A stretch of DNA of 64,000 nt from JAZKHE01 sp040385525 (GTDB lineage Bacteria > Bacteroidota > Bacteroidia > UBA4408). The notes beneath the pieces are model-generated. The model did no database searches. It was not told where the DNA came from and saw only the letters and a program-made list of their open reading frames with translations. The DNA lies in contig JAZKHE010000002.1 of assembly GCA_040385525.1 (NCBI GenBank), forward strand, positions 558,001-622,000, given 5' to 3'. Positions 29,176 to 38,017 of the stretch are shown in pieces (positions within the stretch are counted from its first letter, which is position 1; each line of letters starts with the position of its first letter). Both the position numbers and the translations under genes were made by a program.

Positions 29176-29670
29176 TTATTTTGTAAGCGCAAACAATGCG
29201 ATCAACACCACTATTCCTACGGATGTAAACGTTAATAAAAATATTGCCATGTATTTTGAAATGCCAAATTCTCTAACTAATATTCTAATAGGTTCTGTAA
29301 TAATATATTCGACTGCTATTTTTATTTTTTGCCACGAACCGGTACCTTTTACAACATAGTCCTTTGCACCAACTCTAAAAGTTTCTAAAGCAACAGCTAA
29401 ATCTTCATTAGACGATAACATAATTACCTCTGTTTTTGGATTAGCTGCTTTAATTAATTTTAGTGTTTCTAAACCATTTTTACCTTCCATAAAATAATCA
29501 AGAATTACTATTTTGGTTTTCGAATCAATATTTTTTATGCAACTATCACCATCATAAAAAGTAGAAATATTAAAACTATCACCAAATCTGACTTCAAGAA
29601 ATTTCTTTAGTGAAGAAACCATTAAATGGTCATCATCTACTAGAAATAAATTTGCTTTTTGCGTTTCCAT
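29176..29670 (-). CDS. Receiver-domain protein with C-terminal membrane anchor
   Basis: 164 aa. REC domain at ~5-125 with VDDDHLM acidic pocket, acceptor D58 (VILDYFMEGKNG) and conserved S/K (MLSSNED, YVVKG). After a short amphipathic linker, residues ~141-162 form one hydrophobic helix (MAIFLLTFTSVGIVVLIALF) ending ALTK, i.e. a tail anchor with the receiver in the cytoplasm. There is no DNA-binding output. It is the first gene of the signalling run and has an unusually clear GGAGG ribosome-binding site about 7 bp before the ATG, rare in this phylum. Confidence 0.85.
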   Translation of the reverse strand: METQKANLFLVDDDHLMVSSLKKFLEVRFGDSFNISTFYDGDSCIKNIDSKTKIVILDYFMEGKNGLETLKLIKAANPKTEVIMLSSNEDLAVALETFRVGAKDYVVKGTGSWQKIKIAVEYIITEPIRILVREFGISKYMAIFLLTFTSVGIVVLIALFALTK

Positions 29671-29990
29671 TTTGTACCTCCGTTTCTAAATAAAACAATT
29701 AATAATTATTAAATTTTTGCCTATATATTTAATGAATAGCTAAAGTTGAACCATTGCTATCGAGCTACATTTGTCGCTGTGTCGGTAAAATCTGTTGGAA
29801 CTATAATTGTTTTCATCGCTATTTTTTGTTGTTAGATTACTTTTCTATCTCAACGCAGTTAAAAAGGAGTTAAAGCGAAAATTCGTTGAACGGATAAAAA
29901 TAACAGATGAAAATACTTATATGATAGATGGAAGTAATTTTTTCTTTTAGACTTGTTCGCTATAACTATTAAATAGTAATACCCTCCTCA

Positions 29991-30100
29991 AGCTCAAGCG
30001 TTCGCTTGTGCTTACTAATGTTCTTTTATTAGATAGTTTTTTATATAAAACGAAACAAAAATATTTTTTAACTAGCACAAGCAGTCGCTTGAGCTAGTTA
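29991..30100. repeat. Pair of REP-like palindromes in inverted orientation
   Basis: The gap 29671-30247 (577 bp) contains two hairpins about 60 bp apart. The first, 29991-30012, is AGCTCAAGCG-TT-CGCTTGTGCT with one mismatch. The second, 30071-30098, has arms ACTAGCACAAGC and GCTTGAGCTAGT around AGTC, also one mismatch. The second is the near reverse complement of the first, so the pair is organised like a BIME. The rest of the gap shows no gene; 30101-30247 is presumably the upstream region of the small membrane protein. Confidence 0.6.
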
Positions 30101-30247
30101 GTGAACAGCTTCTTTTAAATAAGTAGACATGATAAAAATCATATTTTGAACTGACTAAAATCATGTTTTTAGGTTAATACTTTAGTCAACTTTGTGTCGT
30201 AAATAATTAATGAATTTAATTTTTGTTTCATTTTAAAACGAAGACAC

Positions 30248-30427
30248 ATGAAAAAGATGATCGCAATTTTAATTTTAGTTTTTTTGTTAGTACTACCTGC
30301 TAAATGGGTATATATGGATATTGATATAGCAAACCCGTCAAAAGGCTTGTTTGCTTTTTTATCAATAATAGTAGGTTTTTTTGTTGCTTTTTTTCTGTTT
30401 ACATCAAGCGAAACAAAAGCACACTAA
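30248..30427 (+). CDS. Small membrane protein (59 aa)
   Basis: MKKMIAILILVFLLVLPAKW opens a first hydrophobic helix, followed by a short polar loop (DIDIANPSKG) and a second helix of Phe/Leu/Val (residues ~34-52), ending TSSETKAH. The codon usage matches that of neighbouring genes, and a hairpin terminator follows 39 bp after the stop. It stands alone between the signalling cluster and mfd. No homologous family is recognised. Confidence 0.6.
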   Translation: MKKMIAILILVFLLVLPAKWVYMDIDIANPSKGLFAFLSIIVGFFVAFFLFTSSETKAH

Positions 30428-30466
30428 TACGTTTAGTTTAGTTATAGACAGATTTGTGCGGATGAT

Positions 30467-30522
30467 AAAAGGAGTCGGGTTCTCGTTCTTTGTTTGGTCT
30501 CTTTAGAAAACCGACTCCTTTT
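30467..30522. terminator. Long-loop bidirectional terminator overlapping the 3' end of mfd
   Basis: AAAAGGAGTCGG (30467-30478) pairs with CCGACTCCTTTT (30511-30522), a perfect 12-bp stem around a 32-nt loop, with T-runs on both strands. One arm encodes the last codons of mfd (stop at 30503-30505). It serves both the small plus-strand gene and mfd. Confidence 0.75.
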
Positions 30523-33500
30523 TAATTTCTTGTAATTGCTCCAAAGCTTTCTCTATAGTAGAAATGCTTTCAAACGTAATAAATAATTTATTTACGTTTT
30601 CTTTTATTTTTATACGTTGCGGTCTCTTTTGAACGTATGTTAAAATTGCTGTAAATGTTTCTGAATTATAAAATGGCGAATCGTGTTTAGTTGTAAAGTA
30701 TCCTACTAATTTTCCCGATTTTAATACTAATTTTTCTAAACCCAATTCCATTGCCACCCATCTCAAGCGTATGGTATTAATTAAGTGTGTAGCTTGTTGC
30801 GGAATGGGTCCGAAACGATCAATTAAATTATTTTCGTATTGTAATAAATCTTCTTCTTTTGTGGTTTCGTCTAATTCTTTATATAAAATTAAGCGTTCGG
30901 CAGTGTTACTGATGTATTCGTCAGGAAACAAAATTTCTAAATCGGTATCAATCTGACAATCTTTTACAAAACTCGAAATTTGATTTCCACTTTTTCTAAT
31001 GTCGGTTGTTTGTCTTTCTGTTCCGTTAAATAAATCTTTAAATTCGGTTTCTTTTAATTCTTCAACGGCTTCGTTTAAAATTTTCATATAGGTTTCAAAG
31101 CCTATTTCATTAATAAATCCGCTTTGTTCAGCACCTAATAAATTACCAGCACCTCTAATATCTAAATCGCGCATGGCAATATTAAAACCACTTCCTAAAT
31201 CAGAAAACTCTTCTAAAGCTTTTAATCTTTTTCGAGCTTCGTCTGTTAATACAGAAAGGGGAGGAGATAATAAATAACAAAATGCTTTTTTGTTAGAACG
31301 ACCAACTCTTCCACGCATTTGGTGCAAATCGCTTAAGCCAAACATGTGTGCCGAATTTATTAAAATGGTGTTAGCATTAGATATATCTAAACCCGATTCA
31401 ATAATTGTTGTGGCAACAAGTACATCGTATTCGCCTTCAACAAAACCTAGCATCACTTCTTCTAATTTATCGCCATCAAGTTGTCCGTGACCAATCGCTA
31501 CTTTTACCTCAGGACATAAACGTTGAATCATTCCTGCTACTTCGCCAATGTTTTGTACTCTGTTGTGTATGAAAAATACTTGTCCGCCACGGCTTACTTC
31601 AAAGCTAATAGCATCTCTAATTAATTCTTCGTTAAACACATGTAACTCAGTTTGCACTGGATGTCGGTTTGGTGGTGGTGTGCTAATTACAGATAAATCG
31701 CGCGCACCCATCATCGAAAATTGTAGTGTACGCGGGATTGGTGTTGCGGTTAAAGTTAAAGAGTCTACGTTGTTGCGGATTGTTTTTAATTTCTCTTTTA
31801 CGGTTACACCAAATTTTTGTTCTTCATCAATTATGAGTAAACCTAAGTCTTTAAATTTAACATCTTTACCAACAATAGCATGAGTTCCAATTAAAATATC
31901 AACTTTACCTTCGACTAATTTTTGTAGTGTTTCTTTTTTATCTTTAGCACTTCTAAATCGATTTATATAATCAACATTACACGGAAAATCTTTTAATCTA
32001 TCTCTAAATGTTTTGTAGTGTTGTAAAGCTAAAATGGTTGTAGGTACTAAAATAGCAACTTGTTTACTATCGGCAACCGCTTTAAATGCGGCGCGCACAG
32101 CAATTTCTGTTTTGCCAAAACCTACATCGCCACAAACCAATCTATCCATAGGGTAGGGCGCTTCCATATCTTTTTTTACGGCTGCAGTTGCTTTTACTTG
32201 ATCGGGCGTATCTTCATAAATAAAAGATGCTTCTAATTCAGTTTGCAAATAGGTATCGGGTAAAAACTCAAAGCCTTGCAAAGCTCTTCTTTTAGCATAC
32301 AATTGAATTAAATCAAAAGCAACTTCTTTAACTCTTGCTTTTGTTTTTTGTTTTAAATTGACCCAAGCATTACTGCCTAATTTATTTATTTTAGGCGCAT
32401 GTCCTTCTTGTCCACTAAACTTAGCTATTTTGTGTAAGGAATGTATGCTTACGTATAAAATATCGTTGTCTTTATAAACTAAACGAATGGCTTCTTGCTG
32501 TTTTCCGTTTACATCAATTTTTTCTAAACCTGCAAATTTTCCTACACCATGGTCGATGTGAGAAACAAAATCGCCTGGCTGTAAATTTTGTAATTCTTTT
32601 AATGTAAGCGCTTCACTTTTATTTTTGTAACTCGATTTTAATTTAAAACGATGGTAGCGATCAAAAATTTGATGGTCGGTGTAACAGGCAATTTTTAAAT
32701 CGTTGTCAATAAAACCTTCGTGAAGTGATAAGTTAATTGCTGTAAATTCTTCTGTAGAAAACTTATGTCCTTTGTTGGTGTGTATGTCTTCTAAAATTGA
32801 ATAAATTCGCTCTACTTGCTTTGGACTATCTGTAAAAAGTAAATTTTTAAAGCCTTTGTTTACGTTGCTTTTAAGGTTTTCTATTAATAAATCGAAGTTT
32901 TTATTAAACGTAGGTTGCGCTTGGCAATTAAAGTTGATAGTTGTTATTTCTTCAAACAATGAGGTATTGCCAAACTCAATGCAATGTAGTGTTTTAAATT
33001 TTTGTGTGTAATATTCAGAATTAACATATAACTCATGAGGTGGAATATGTTTTATTGTTTCGTTCATTGTTGCGAAAATACTTTCTGCACTCGCATATTC
33101 TTTATCTATTTTAGATAAAACAAAATCAGATTCTTTTAACCAGATGATTGTTTCTTTTGGTAAAAAGTCTAACAAGCCGCTTCTGCTTTCTCTTACAAGC
33201 TTATGCTCAATGTTTGGAACAATATTTATTTTCTCGAATTTATGTATAGAAAGTTGGCTAGCAGTATCAAACGAACGAATACTATCAACTTCGTTTCCAA
33301 AAAATTCTACTCGGTATGGGTTGTCGTATGCATACGAAAATATATCGACTATGCCACCTCTAACCGAATATTGACCAGGATTTACAACATAATCAACACG
33401 TTCAAATTCATAGCTGTGTAAAACGTCAACAATAAAATCGATGTTTATTTTTTCGCCTTTATTTAATTCTAAAGTATTTTCTTTTAAATGTTGTTTGCTT

Positions 33501-33901
33501 ACTACTTTTTCGGCTAAAGCTTCAGCATAGGTAACTATAATTTTATTTTTTGTATTTACGCTCAGTTGATTTAAAACTTCGGCACGCATTAACACATTTG
33601 CATTGTCTACATCTTCTACAGTATAAGGCTTTCTGTAGGGTGTAGGAAAATACAAAACATTTTTATTTGGAATAATATTTTCTAAATCGTTTAACAAATA
33701 AGCAGCTTCTTCTTTATCGCTTACAATAATTAATTGTGGATGAATGGTGTTATTACTAATTGCCGAAATAATAAAAGATTTGGCAGAATTTACTGCGCCT
33801 TTTATTAAAGTGTGACTTGGCAAAGAGTGATTTAACGTATTGTTTAACTCTTCAATTTGAGTTAAGCTTTGGTACTTATTTAATATTTCTTGAATAGTCA
33901 T
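30503..33901 (-). CDS. mfd: Transcription-repair coupling factor Mfd
   Basis: 1132 aa, full length. The N-terminal UvrB-like module (~1-400) is followed by the CarD-like RNA-polymerase-interacting domain (GDFVSHIDHGVGKFAGLEKI, ~435-500). The RecG-type translocase has Walker A GDVGFGKTE, DEEQ box (LLIIDEEQKFGV), LTATPIPRTL, and the TRG motif region GHGQLDGDKLEEVM through IRGAGNLLGAEQSG. The C-terminal TRCF domain ends at ~1130. It removes RNA polymerase stalled at lesions and recruits UvrA. The 3' end lies within a bidirectional terminator. Confidence 0.97.
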   Translation of the reverse strand: MTIQEILNKYQSLTQIEELNNTLNHSLPSHTLIKGAVNSAKSFIISAISNNTIHPQLIIVSDKEEAAYLLNDLENIIPNKNVLYFPTPYRKPYTVEDVDNANVLMRAEVLNQLSVNTKNKIIVTYAEALAEKVVSKQHLKENTLELNKGEKINIDFIVDVLHSYEFERVDYVVNPGQYSVRGGIVDIFSYAYDNPYRVEFFGNEVDSIRSFDTASQLSIHKFEKINIVPNIEHKLVRESRSGLLDFLPKETIIWLKESDFVLSKIDKEYASAESIFATMNETIKHIPPHELYVNSEYYTQKFKTLHCIEFGNTSLFEEITTINFNCQAQPTFNKNFDLLIENLKSNVNKGFKNLLFTDSPKQVERIYSILEDIHTNKGHKFSTEEFTAINLSLHEGFIDNDLKIACYTDHQIFDRYHRFKLKSSYKNKSEALTLKELQNLQPGDFVSHIDHGVGKFAGLEKIDVNGKQQEAIRLVYKDNDILYVSIHSLHKIAKFSGQEGHAPKINKLGSNAWVNLKQKTKARVKEVAFDLIQLYAKRRALQGFEFLPDTYLQTELEASFIYEDTPDQVKATAAVKKDMEAPYPMDRLVCGDVGFGKTEIAVRAAFKAVADSKQVAILVPTTILALQHYKTFRDRLKDFPCNVDYINRFRSAKDKKETLQKLVEGKVDILIGTHAIVGKDVKFKDLGLLIIDEEQKFGVTVKEKLKTIRNNVDSLTLTATPIPRTLQFSMMGARDLSVISTPPPNRHPVQTELHVFNEELIRDAISFEVSRGGQVFFIHNRVQNIGEVAGMIQRLCPEVKVAIGHGQLDGDKLEEVMLGFVEGEYDVLVATTIIESGLDISNANTILINSAHMFGLSDLHQMRGRVGRSNKKAFCYLLSPPLSVLTDEARKRLKALEEFSDLGSGFNIAMRDLDIRGAGNLLGAEQSGFINEIGFETYMKILNEAVEELKETEFKDLFNGTERQTTDIRKSGNQISSFVKDCQIDTDLEILFPDEYISNTAERLILYKELDETTKEEDLLQYENNLIDRFGPIPQQATHLINTIRLRWVAMELGLEKLVLKSGKLVGYFTTKHDSPFYNSETFTAILTYVQKRPQRIKIKENVNKLFITFESISTIEKALEQLQEIKKESVF

Positions 33902-34008
33902 AAAATAGTTTAGGCAGAAATTCGGATTAACGAACTCTGCTGCGTAGTAATTTGTAACAAAAATAAGGCTTTTGTTTTACTAATTTAATTTAAGAACAAA
34001 ATAAAATT

Positions 34009-34086
34009 GAACACAGAAACGCTGATTAATAGGATTAAATAAGATCTTATTTGCGCCAATCATAACTATCTGCGCTATCTGCGTTC
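34009..34086. repeat. Imperfect inverted intergenic repeat
   Basis: In the 223-bp gap 33902-34124. GAACACAGAAACGCTGAT at 34009-34026 is the imperfect inverse of ATCTGCGCTATCTGCGTTC at 34068-34086, with AAGATCTT at the centre. The 'gaac-cagat...atctgcgttc' pattern resembles repeats I recall scattered between genes in other Bacteroidota. No ORF overlaps it. Confidence 0.5.
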
Positions 34087-34124
34087 AGTTTTTAGCAATT
34101 ATGAAAAAGGACAATTGAACTTGA

Positions 34125-35360
34125 TTAAAATAAACTTTTTGCCGCTACAAAACCCGTGCTCCAAGCTGCTTGAAAGTTAAAGCCTCCTGTTATGCCATCT
34201 ACATCGATTACTTCACCTGCAAAAAATAAGTTTGGAACAAGTTTGCTTTGCATGGTTTTAAAATCAATTTCGGTGCGTTTAATGCCACCGCAGGTTACAA
34301 ATTCTTCTTTAAAAGTTGTTTTTCCGTTGCATTCAAATGTGTTGAACAACAATTGTTGAATTAAACTATTGAGTTGTTTGTTAGAAACATTTGCCCAAGT
34401 TAAATCGCTATCAATTTTTGATTCGATTAGAAAGTATTCCCACAAACGTTTTGGAAAATTAAAAGGACAAAATCCATGAATTTTTTTAAACTTATCGATT
34501 TCTTTAATTTGATTTAATTCGTCTCTTAATTCTTTTTCAGAAACATCGCCTAACCAATTTACAGTTACTTTATATTGATAATTTTTGTCGTGTAAAAACT
34601 GAGCGCCAAATGCAGATAATTTTAATATTGCAGGTCCGCTAAAACCCCAATGGGTAATAAGTAGTGGCCCGCTGTAATTTAATTTAGATTCGTTAATTTT
34701 TATGGAAGCATTGGTAACGCTTAATCCCATTAAATTACAAATGGTTTTATCTTTTAAATTAAATGTAAAAAGCGATGCTATTGGTGGTGTAATTGAATGC
34801 CCGATTTCGCGTAACCAATTGTAACTTTCTGTATTTGAATTTCCGCCACTTGTAATTACTAGTTTTTTGCAAGTATAGTTTTTATCCCGATTGCTATCGG
34901 GATTGCGAAGTTTTAATTCAAATAATTCTTTGTTTTTAGTTACTGCAATTACATCTGTATTTGTAATAATACCAATTTTATGTTTTACGCATTCGTTTAA
35001 CAAACAATCAATAATAGTTTGAGAGCTGTTGGTGCTCGGAAACATTCTGCCATCAGGTTCTGCAACTAATTTTACATTTCTTTTTGCAAACCATTCAATA
35101 GTATCCTTACTATTAAATTGAGAAAATGTATTGATGAGTTCTTTGTTGCCTCGCGGGTAGTTTTGTAGCAATTGTTTTACTTCGAAAGTAGCGTTGGTTG
35201 CATTGCATCTTCCGCCACCAGATACTTTTACTTTGGATAAAAATTTACTGCTTTTTTCGAGTATGGCAATTGATTTATTTGGAAAAAAATTAGCGGCGTT
35301 TACAGCTGAAAAAAAACCTGCTGCACCGCCGCCTATAATTATAATGTCGTAATGAGGCAT
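34125..35360 (-). CDS. HI0933/BaiN-family FAD-dependent oxidoreductase
   Basis: 411 aa, one Rossmann-type FAD domain with an inserted beta/alpha region, as in HI0933-like flavoproteins (usual length ~400). The dinucleotide motif IIIGGGAAGFFSA is at 6-18, GGGRCNATN follows at ~48-56, and the C-terminal FAD motif is VDGITGGFNFQAAWSTGFVAA. The family includes reductases of unsaturated compounds such as BaiN; the substrate here is unknown. A palindromic element (34884-34903) is translated inside it as NPDSNRD. It starts 2 bp from the Crp/Fnr gene upstream, so it is probably cotranscribed. Confidence 0.88.
   Translation of the reverse strand: MPHYDIIIIGGGAAGFFSAVNAANFFPNKSIAILEKSSKFLSKVKVSGGGRCNATNATFEVKQLLQNYPRGNKELINTFSQFNSKDTIEWFAKRNVKLVAEPDGRMFPSTNSSQTIIDCLLNECVKHKIGIITNTDVIAVTKNKELFELKLRNPDSNRDKNYTCKKLVITSGGNSNTESYNWLREIGHSITPPIASLFTFNLKDKTICNLMGLSVTNASIKINESKLNYSGPLLITHWGFSGPAILKLSAFGAQFLHDKNYQYKVTVNWLGDVSEKELRDELNQIKEIDKFKKIHGFCPFNFPKRLWEYFLIESKIDSDLTWANVSNKQLNSLIQQLLFNTFECNGKTTFKEEFVTCGGIKRTEIDFKTMQSKLVPNLFFAGEVIDVDGITGGFNFQAAWSTGFVAAKSLF
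34884..34903. repeat. Intragenic palindrome inside the flavoprotein gene
   Basis: ATCCCGAT-TGCT-ATCGGGAT is a perfect 8-bp stem with a 4-nt loop, inside a coding sequence. I recall the same core in intergenic palindromes of other Bacteroidota. Here it keeps the frame and adds a polar stretch (RNPDSNRDK) to a surface loop. Confidence 0.6.
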
Positions 35361-35362
35361 GA

Positions 35363-36082
35363 TTAAACTTCCTCTTCTACCATTCCTATTTTTGCTAATT
35401 TTTTAGCGTTAAGAATTTTTATTCTTTTACCATCTAACAAAATTAATTCGTCTGCTTTAAATTCAGAAAGCAAGCGAATTGCCGATTCTGTAGCTGTTCC
35501 AGTCATATTAGAAATTTCTTCGCGTGTTAAACTTACATCAATAAAACCTTCTTTGTCTTCGCCAAAAGTGTGTTTTAATATTAATAAAATTTCTGCTAAG
35601 CGCTCTCTTACTGGCTTTTGTGCTAAGTTTGTAATTACTTTAGATGCTTCGCCTAATTCGTGGCAAGCCAATTTCATCATTTCAAACGAAAGTTTTGGAT
35701 TAACTTGTAACATTTGAAAAAGTGTATCTTTCGGAATAAAGCAAATTTGCGCCTCTTCCATTGCTTCTGCTGTAGCAGAAAATAATTCGCCACTTAACAA
35801 AGAACGATAACCAATCATATCGCCTTCTTTTGCAAAACGAATAATTTGTTCTTTACCGCTTGAGCCTAATTTAAAAAGTTTAAGTTTTCCTTTATGAATG
35901 CAAAATACACCAGTCGGGTGCTGACCTTCAGTAAACAAAGCCTGACCTTTTTTAAAAGTACTACAGCTTTTGGCGTAAGTCATTTGTTCTAATTGTCCAC
36001 TCTCTAAATTTCTAAAAACAGATTGTTCTCTAGAAAAACAAGTTGCGCACGTTGGTGCTGGTGTTTGGTCTTTTACTTTCAT
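35363..36082 (-). CDS. Crp/Fnr-family transcriptional regulator
   Basis: 239 aa. An N-terminal extension holds C12 and C15 (CATC). The cNMP-binding-fold domain (~25-145) contains GQALFTEGQHPTGVFCIHKGKLKLF and GDMIGYRSLLSG; the C-terminal winged helix (~165-235) has LTREEISNMTGTATESAIRLL. Further cysteines are C40 and C61. The spacing does not match the canonical FNR 4Fe-4S set, but CxxC plus C40 leaves a redox or cluster role possible; cAMP-contact residues are not conserved. It is likely cotranscribed with the downstream flavoprotein, which would fit redox control. Confidence 0.9.
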   Translation of the reverse strand: MKVKDQTPAPTCATCFSREQSVFRNLESGQLEQMTYAKSCSTFKKGQALFTEGQHPTGVFCIHKGKLKLFKLGSSGKEQIIRFAKEGDMIGYRSLLSGELFSATAEAMEEAQICFIPKDTLFQMLQVNPKLSFEMMKLACHELGEASKVITNLAQKPVRERLAEILLILKHTFGEDKEGFIDVSLTREEISNMTGTATESAIRLLSEFKADELILLDGKRIKILNAKKLAKIGMVEEEV

Positions 36083-36181
36083 TATTTTATTTGGGCTCGT
36101 ACTGCAAATTTACAATGAAATTTTAACTTCTTTAAAAGCAAATTCTTTAAAAACCCTATTTAGAACAAGTTCAAATAATTT

Positions 36182-37954
36182 TTAAGAATAAATTTTGTTT
36201 ACTAAATCATCGTGCTTTTTCATAATTGCTTTGCGTTTCATGCTCATTTTAGGCGTTAATTCTCCTTTTTCGATGCTCCATTCTTCGCTAATTAATTCTA
36301 TTTTTTTTATGGTTTCGTATTGCGCTAGTGTTTTGTTAGCTTCTTCTACTTCTTGCATAATGCGTGATTTTACTTGTTCGTTTGCGCAAAGTTCTGCGTT
36401 GTTTGAGTAGGTAATTCCTTTGCGTTCGCACCATTCTTTTAAAAACACAAAAGCTGGCACAACTAATGCGGCTGCAAATTTTTGATTTTCGCCAATTACA
36501 CAAACTTGTTCAATAAAACGACTTTCTTTTAATTTGTTTTCAATAGATTGTGGAGTGATGTATTTTCCGCCTGAAGTTTTAAATATTTCTTTTTTACGGT
36601 CAGTTATTTTTAAAAATCTTCCTTCTTCAAATATTCCTATATCACCAGTACGAAACCAACCTTCGCTATCCATTACTTCTGCAGTAGCATCAGGGCGATT
36701 GTAATAACCCATCATAACGTTTGGTCCCTTAACGCAAATCTCTCCGTCTTCAGCTAATTTAACTTCAACGCCTTCAATTACTGGTCCAACAGTTCCAAAG
36801 CGAATGCTGTTTGGTTCAAAATTATTTACTGCTACAACAGGCGATGTTTCTGTTAAACCATAACCTTCTAAAACTGTAATTTTTGCAGCATTAAAAACTC
36901 GTGCTAAACGGGGTTGCAACGCAGCACCACCCGAGGCAACAGCTACTACGTTTCCGCCTAAAGCTTCTCTCCATTTACTAAAAATTAAAATGTTTGCAAT
37001 TTTTAATTGAAACTCGTACCACCAACCATTGGCTCCATTTAGCTCGTAACGCAAACCTAAATCTAATGCCCAAAAAAATAATTTTTTCTTTATGCCTGTT
37101 AATTCTGTTCCTTTCGCAACAATTTTATCGTACACTTTTTCGAGTAATCGTGGTACTGTTACAAACATTTGTGGTTTTACTTCTTTTAAATTATCACCAA
37201 TGGTTTCTAAATTTTCAGCATAATAAATTGATACACCTTGCGACATGTATACATAACAAAGCATACGCTCATAAACGTGATTCAGTGGTAAAAAACTTAA
37301 CGCTTTCCAGTCGGGTTTAAATGGAGCTAGGTTTCTAACAGCATAGCTATTGCTAGCTAAATTTCTGTGCGAAAGCATTACGCCTTTTGGTGTTCCTGTT
37401 GTTCCAGAGGTATAGAGTAAACTAACTAATTCGGTATTTAATATTGATTTTTTAATTTCTTCTAATTCTTTTTCTTTTTTATTGGCCTTACCATTTTCTA
37501 TTAATTCTGAATAATGTTTTTCGTCTGAAACTTTATCAAAACAATAAGTTCCTTTAAAAAACGATAATCCACTTGCTGCTTTTTTTACTTTATCAGCCAA
37601 TTCTTTTGTGGAGACAAATGCATATTTAATTTCGGCATCGTTTAAAATAAATTGTAAATCGGTTTCGCTAATGGTTGGATAAATGGGCACACTAATTATG
37701 CCTGCCATTTGCATAGCCATATCTGCAAAATTCCACTCAGGACGATTGTTTGCTATCAACGCAATTTTATCTCCTTTTTGTAATCCTAAATTTAGTAATC
37801 CGTAGGCTAAATTATTGGAATAATCAATAAAATCTGTAGTGCTAAATGTTTTCCAAGTGCCTTTTTCTTTGCAACCTAAGGCATCTTGTTTTGGAAATTT
37901 TTCGTTCCATCTAAACATTAAATCAAATAATCTGCTGTTTGAAATATTTTCCAT
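36182..37954 (-). CDS. Long-chain acyl-CoA synthetase (AMP-forming)
   Basis: 590 aa, normal for bacterial long-chain fatty-acid CoA ligases. ATP/AMP motif YTSGTTGTPKG at 181-191, EGYGLTETSPV acceptor motif at ~367-377, GWFRTGDIG and the hinge-region LKITDRKKEIFKTSGGKYI. It activates fatty acids with ATP and CoA for beta-oxidation or lipid synthesis. A strong Shine-Dalgarno sequence (GGGAGGAATT) precedes the ATG, unusual in this phylum. Monocistronic; 99 bp separate it from the Crp/Fnr gene. Confidence 0.93.
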   Translation of the reverse strand: MENISNSRLFDLMFRWNEKFPKQDALGCKEKGTWKTFSTTDFIDYSNNLAYGLLNLGLQKGDKIALIANNRPEWNFADMAMQMAGIISVPIYPTISETDLQFILNDAEIKYAFVSTKELADKVKKAASGLSFFKGTYCFDKVSDEKHYSELIENGKANKKEKELEEIKKSILNTELVSLLYTSGTTGTPKGVMLSHRNLASNSYAVRNLAPFKPDWKALSFLPLNHVYERMLCYVYMSQGVSIYYAENLETIGDNLKEVKPQMFVTVPRLLEKVYDKIVAKGTELTGIKKKLFFWALDLGLRYELNGANGWWYEFQLKIANILIFSKWREALGGNVVAVASGGAALQPRLARVFNAAKITVLEGYGLTETSPVVAVNNFEPNSIRFGTVGPVIEGVEVKLAEDGEICVKGPNVMMGYYNRPDATAEVMDSEGWFRTGDIGIFEEGRFLKITDRKKEIFKTSGGKYITPQSIENKLKESRFIEQVCVIGENQKFAAALVVPAFVFLKEWCERKGITYSNNAELCANEQVKSRIMQEVEEANKTLAQYETIKKIELISEEWSIEKGELTPKMSMKRKAIMKKHDDLVNKIYS

Positions 37955-38017
37955 AATTCCTCCCTTTTCGTTATTAACTAAAGGTAAGAAATTAAAAAAT
38001 AAAATGCAACGATAATT

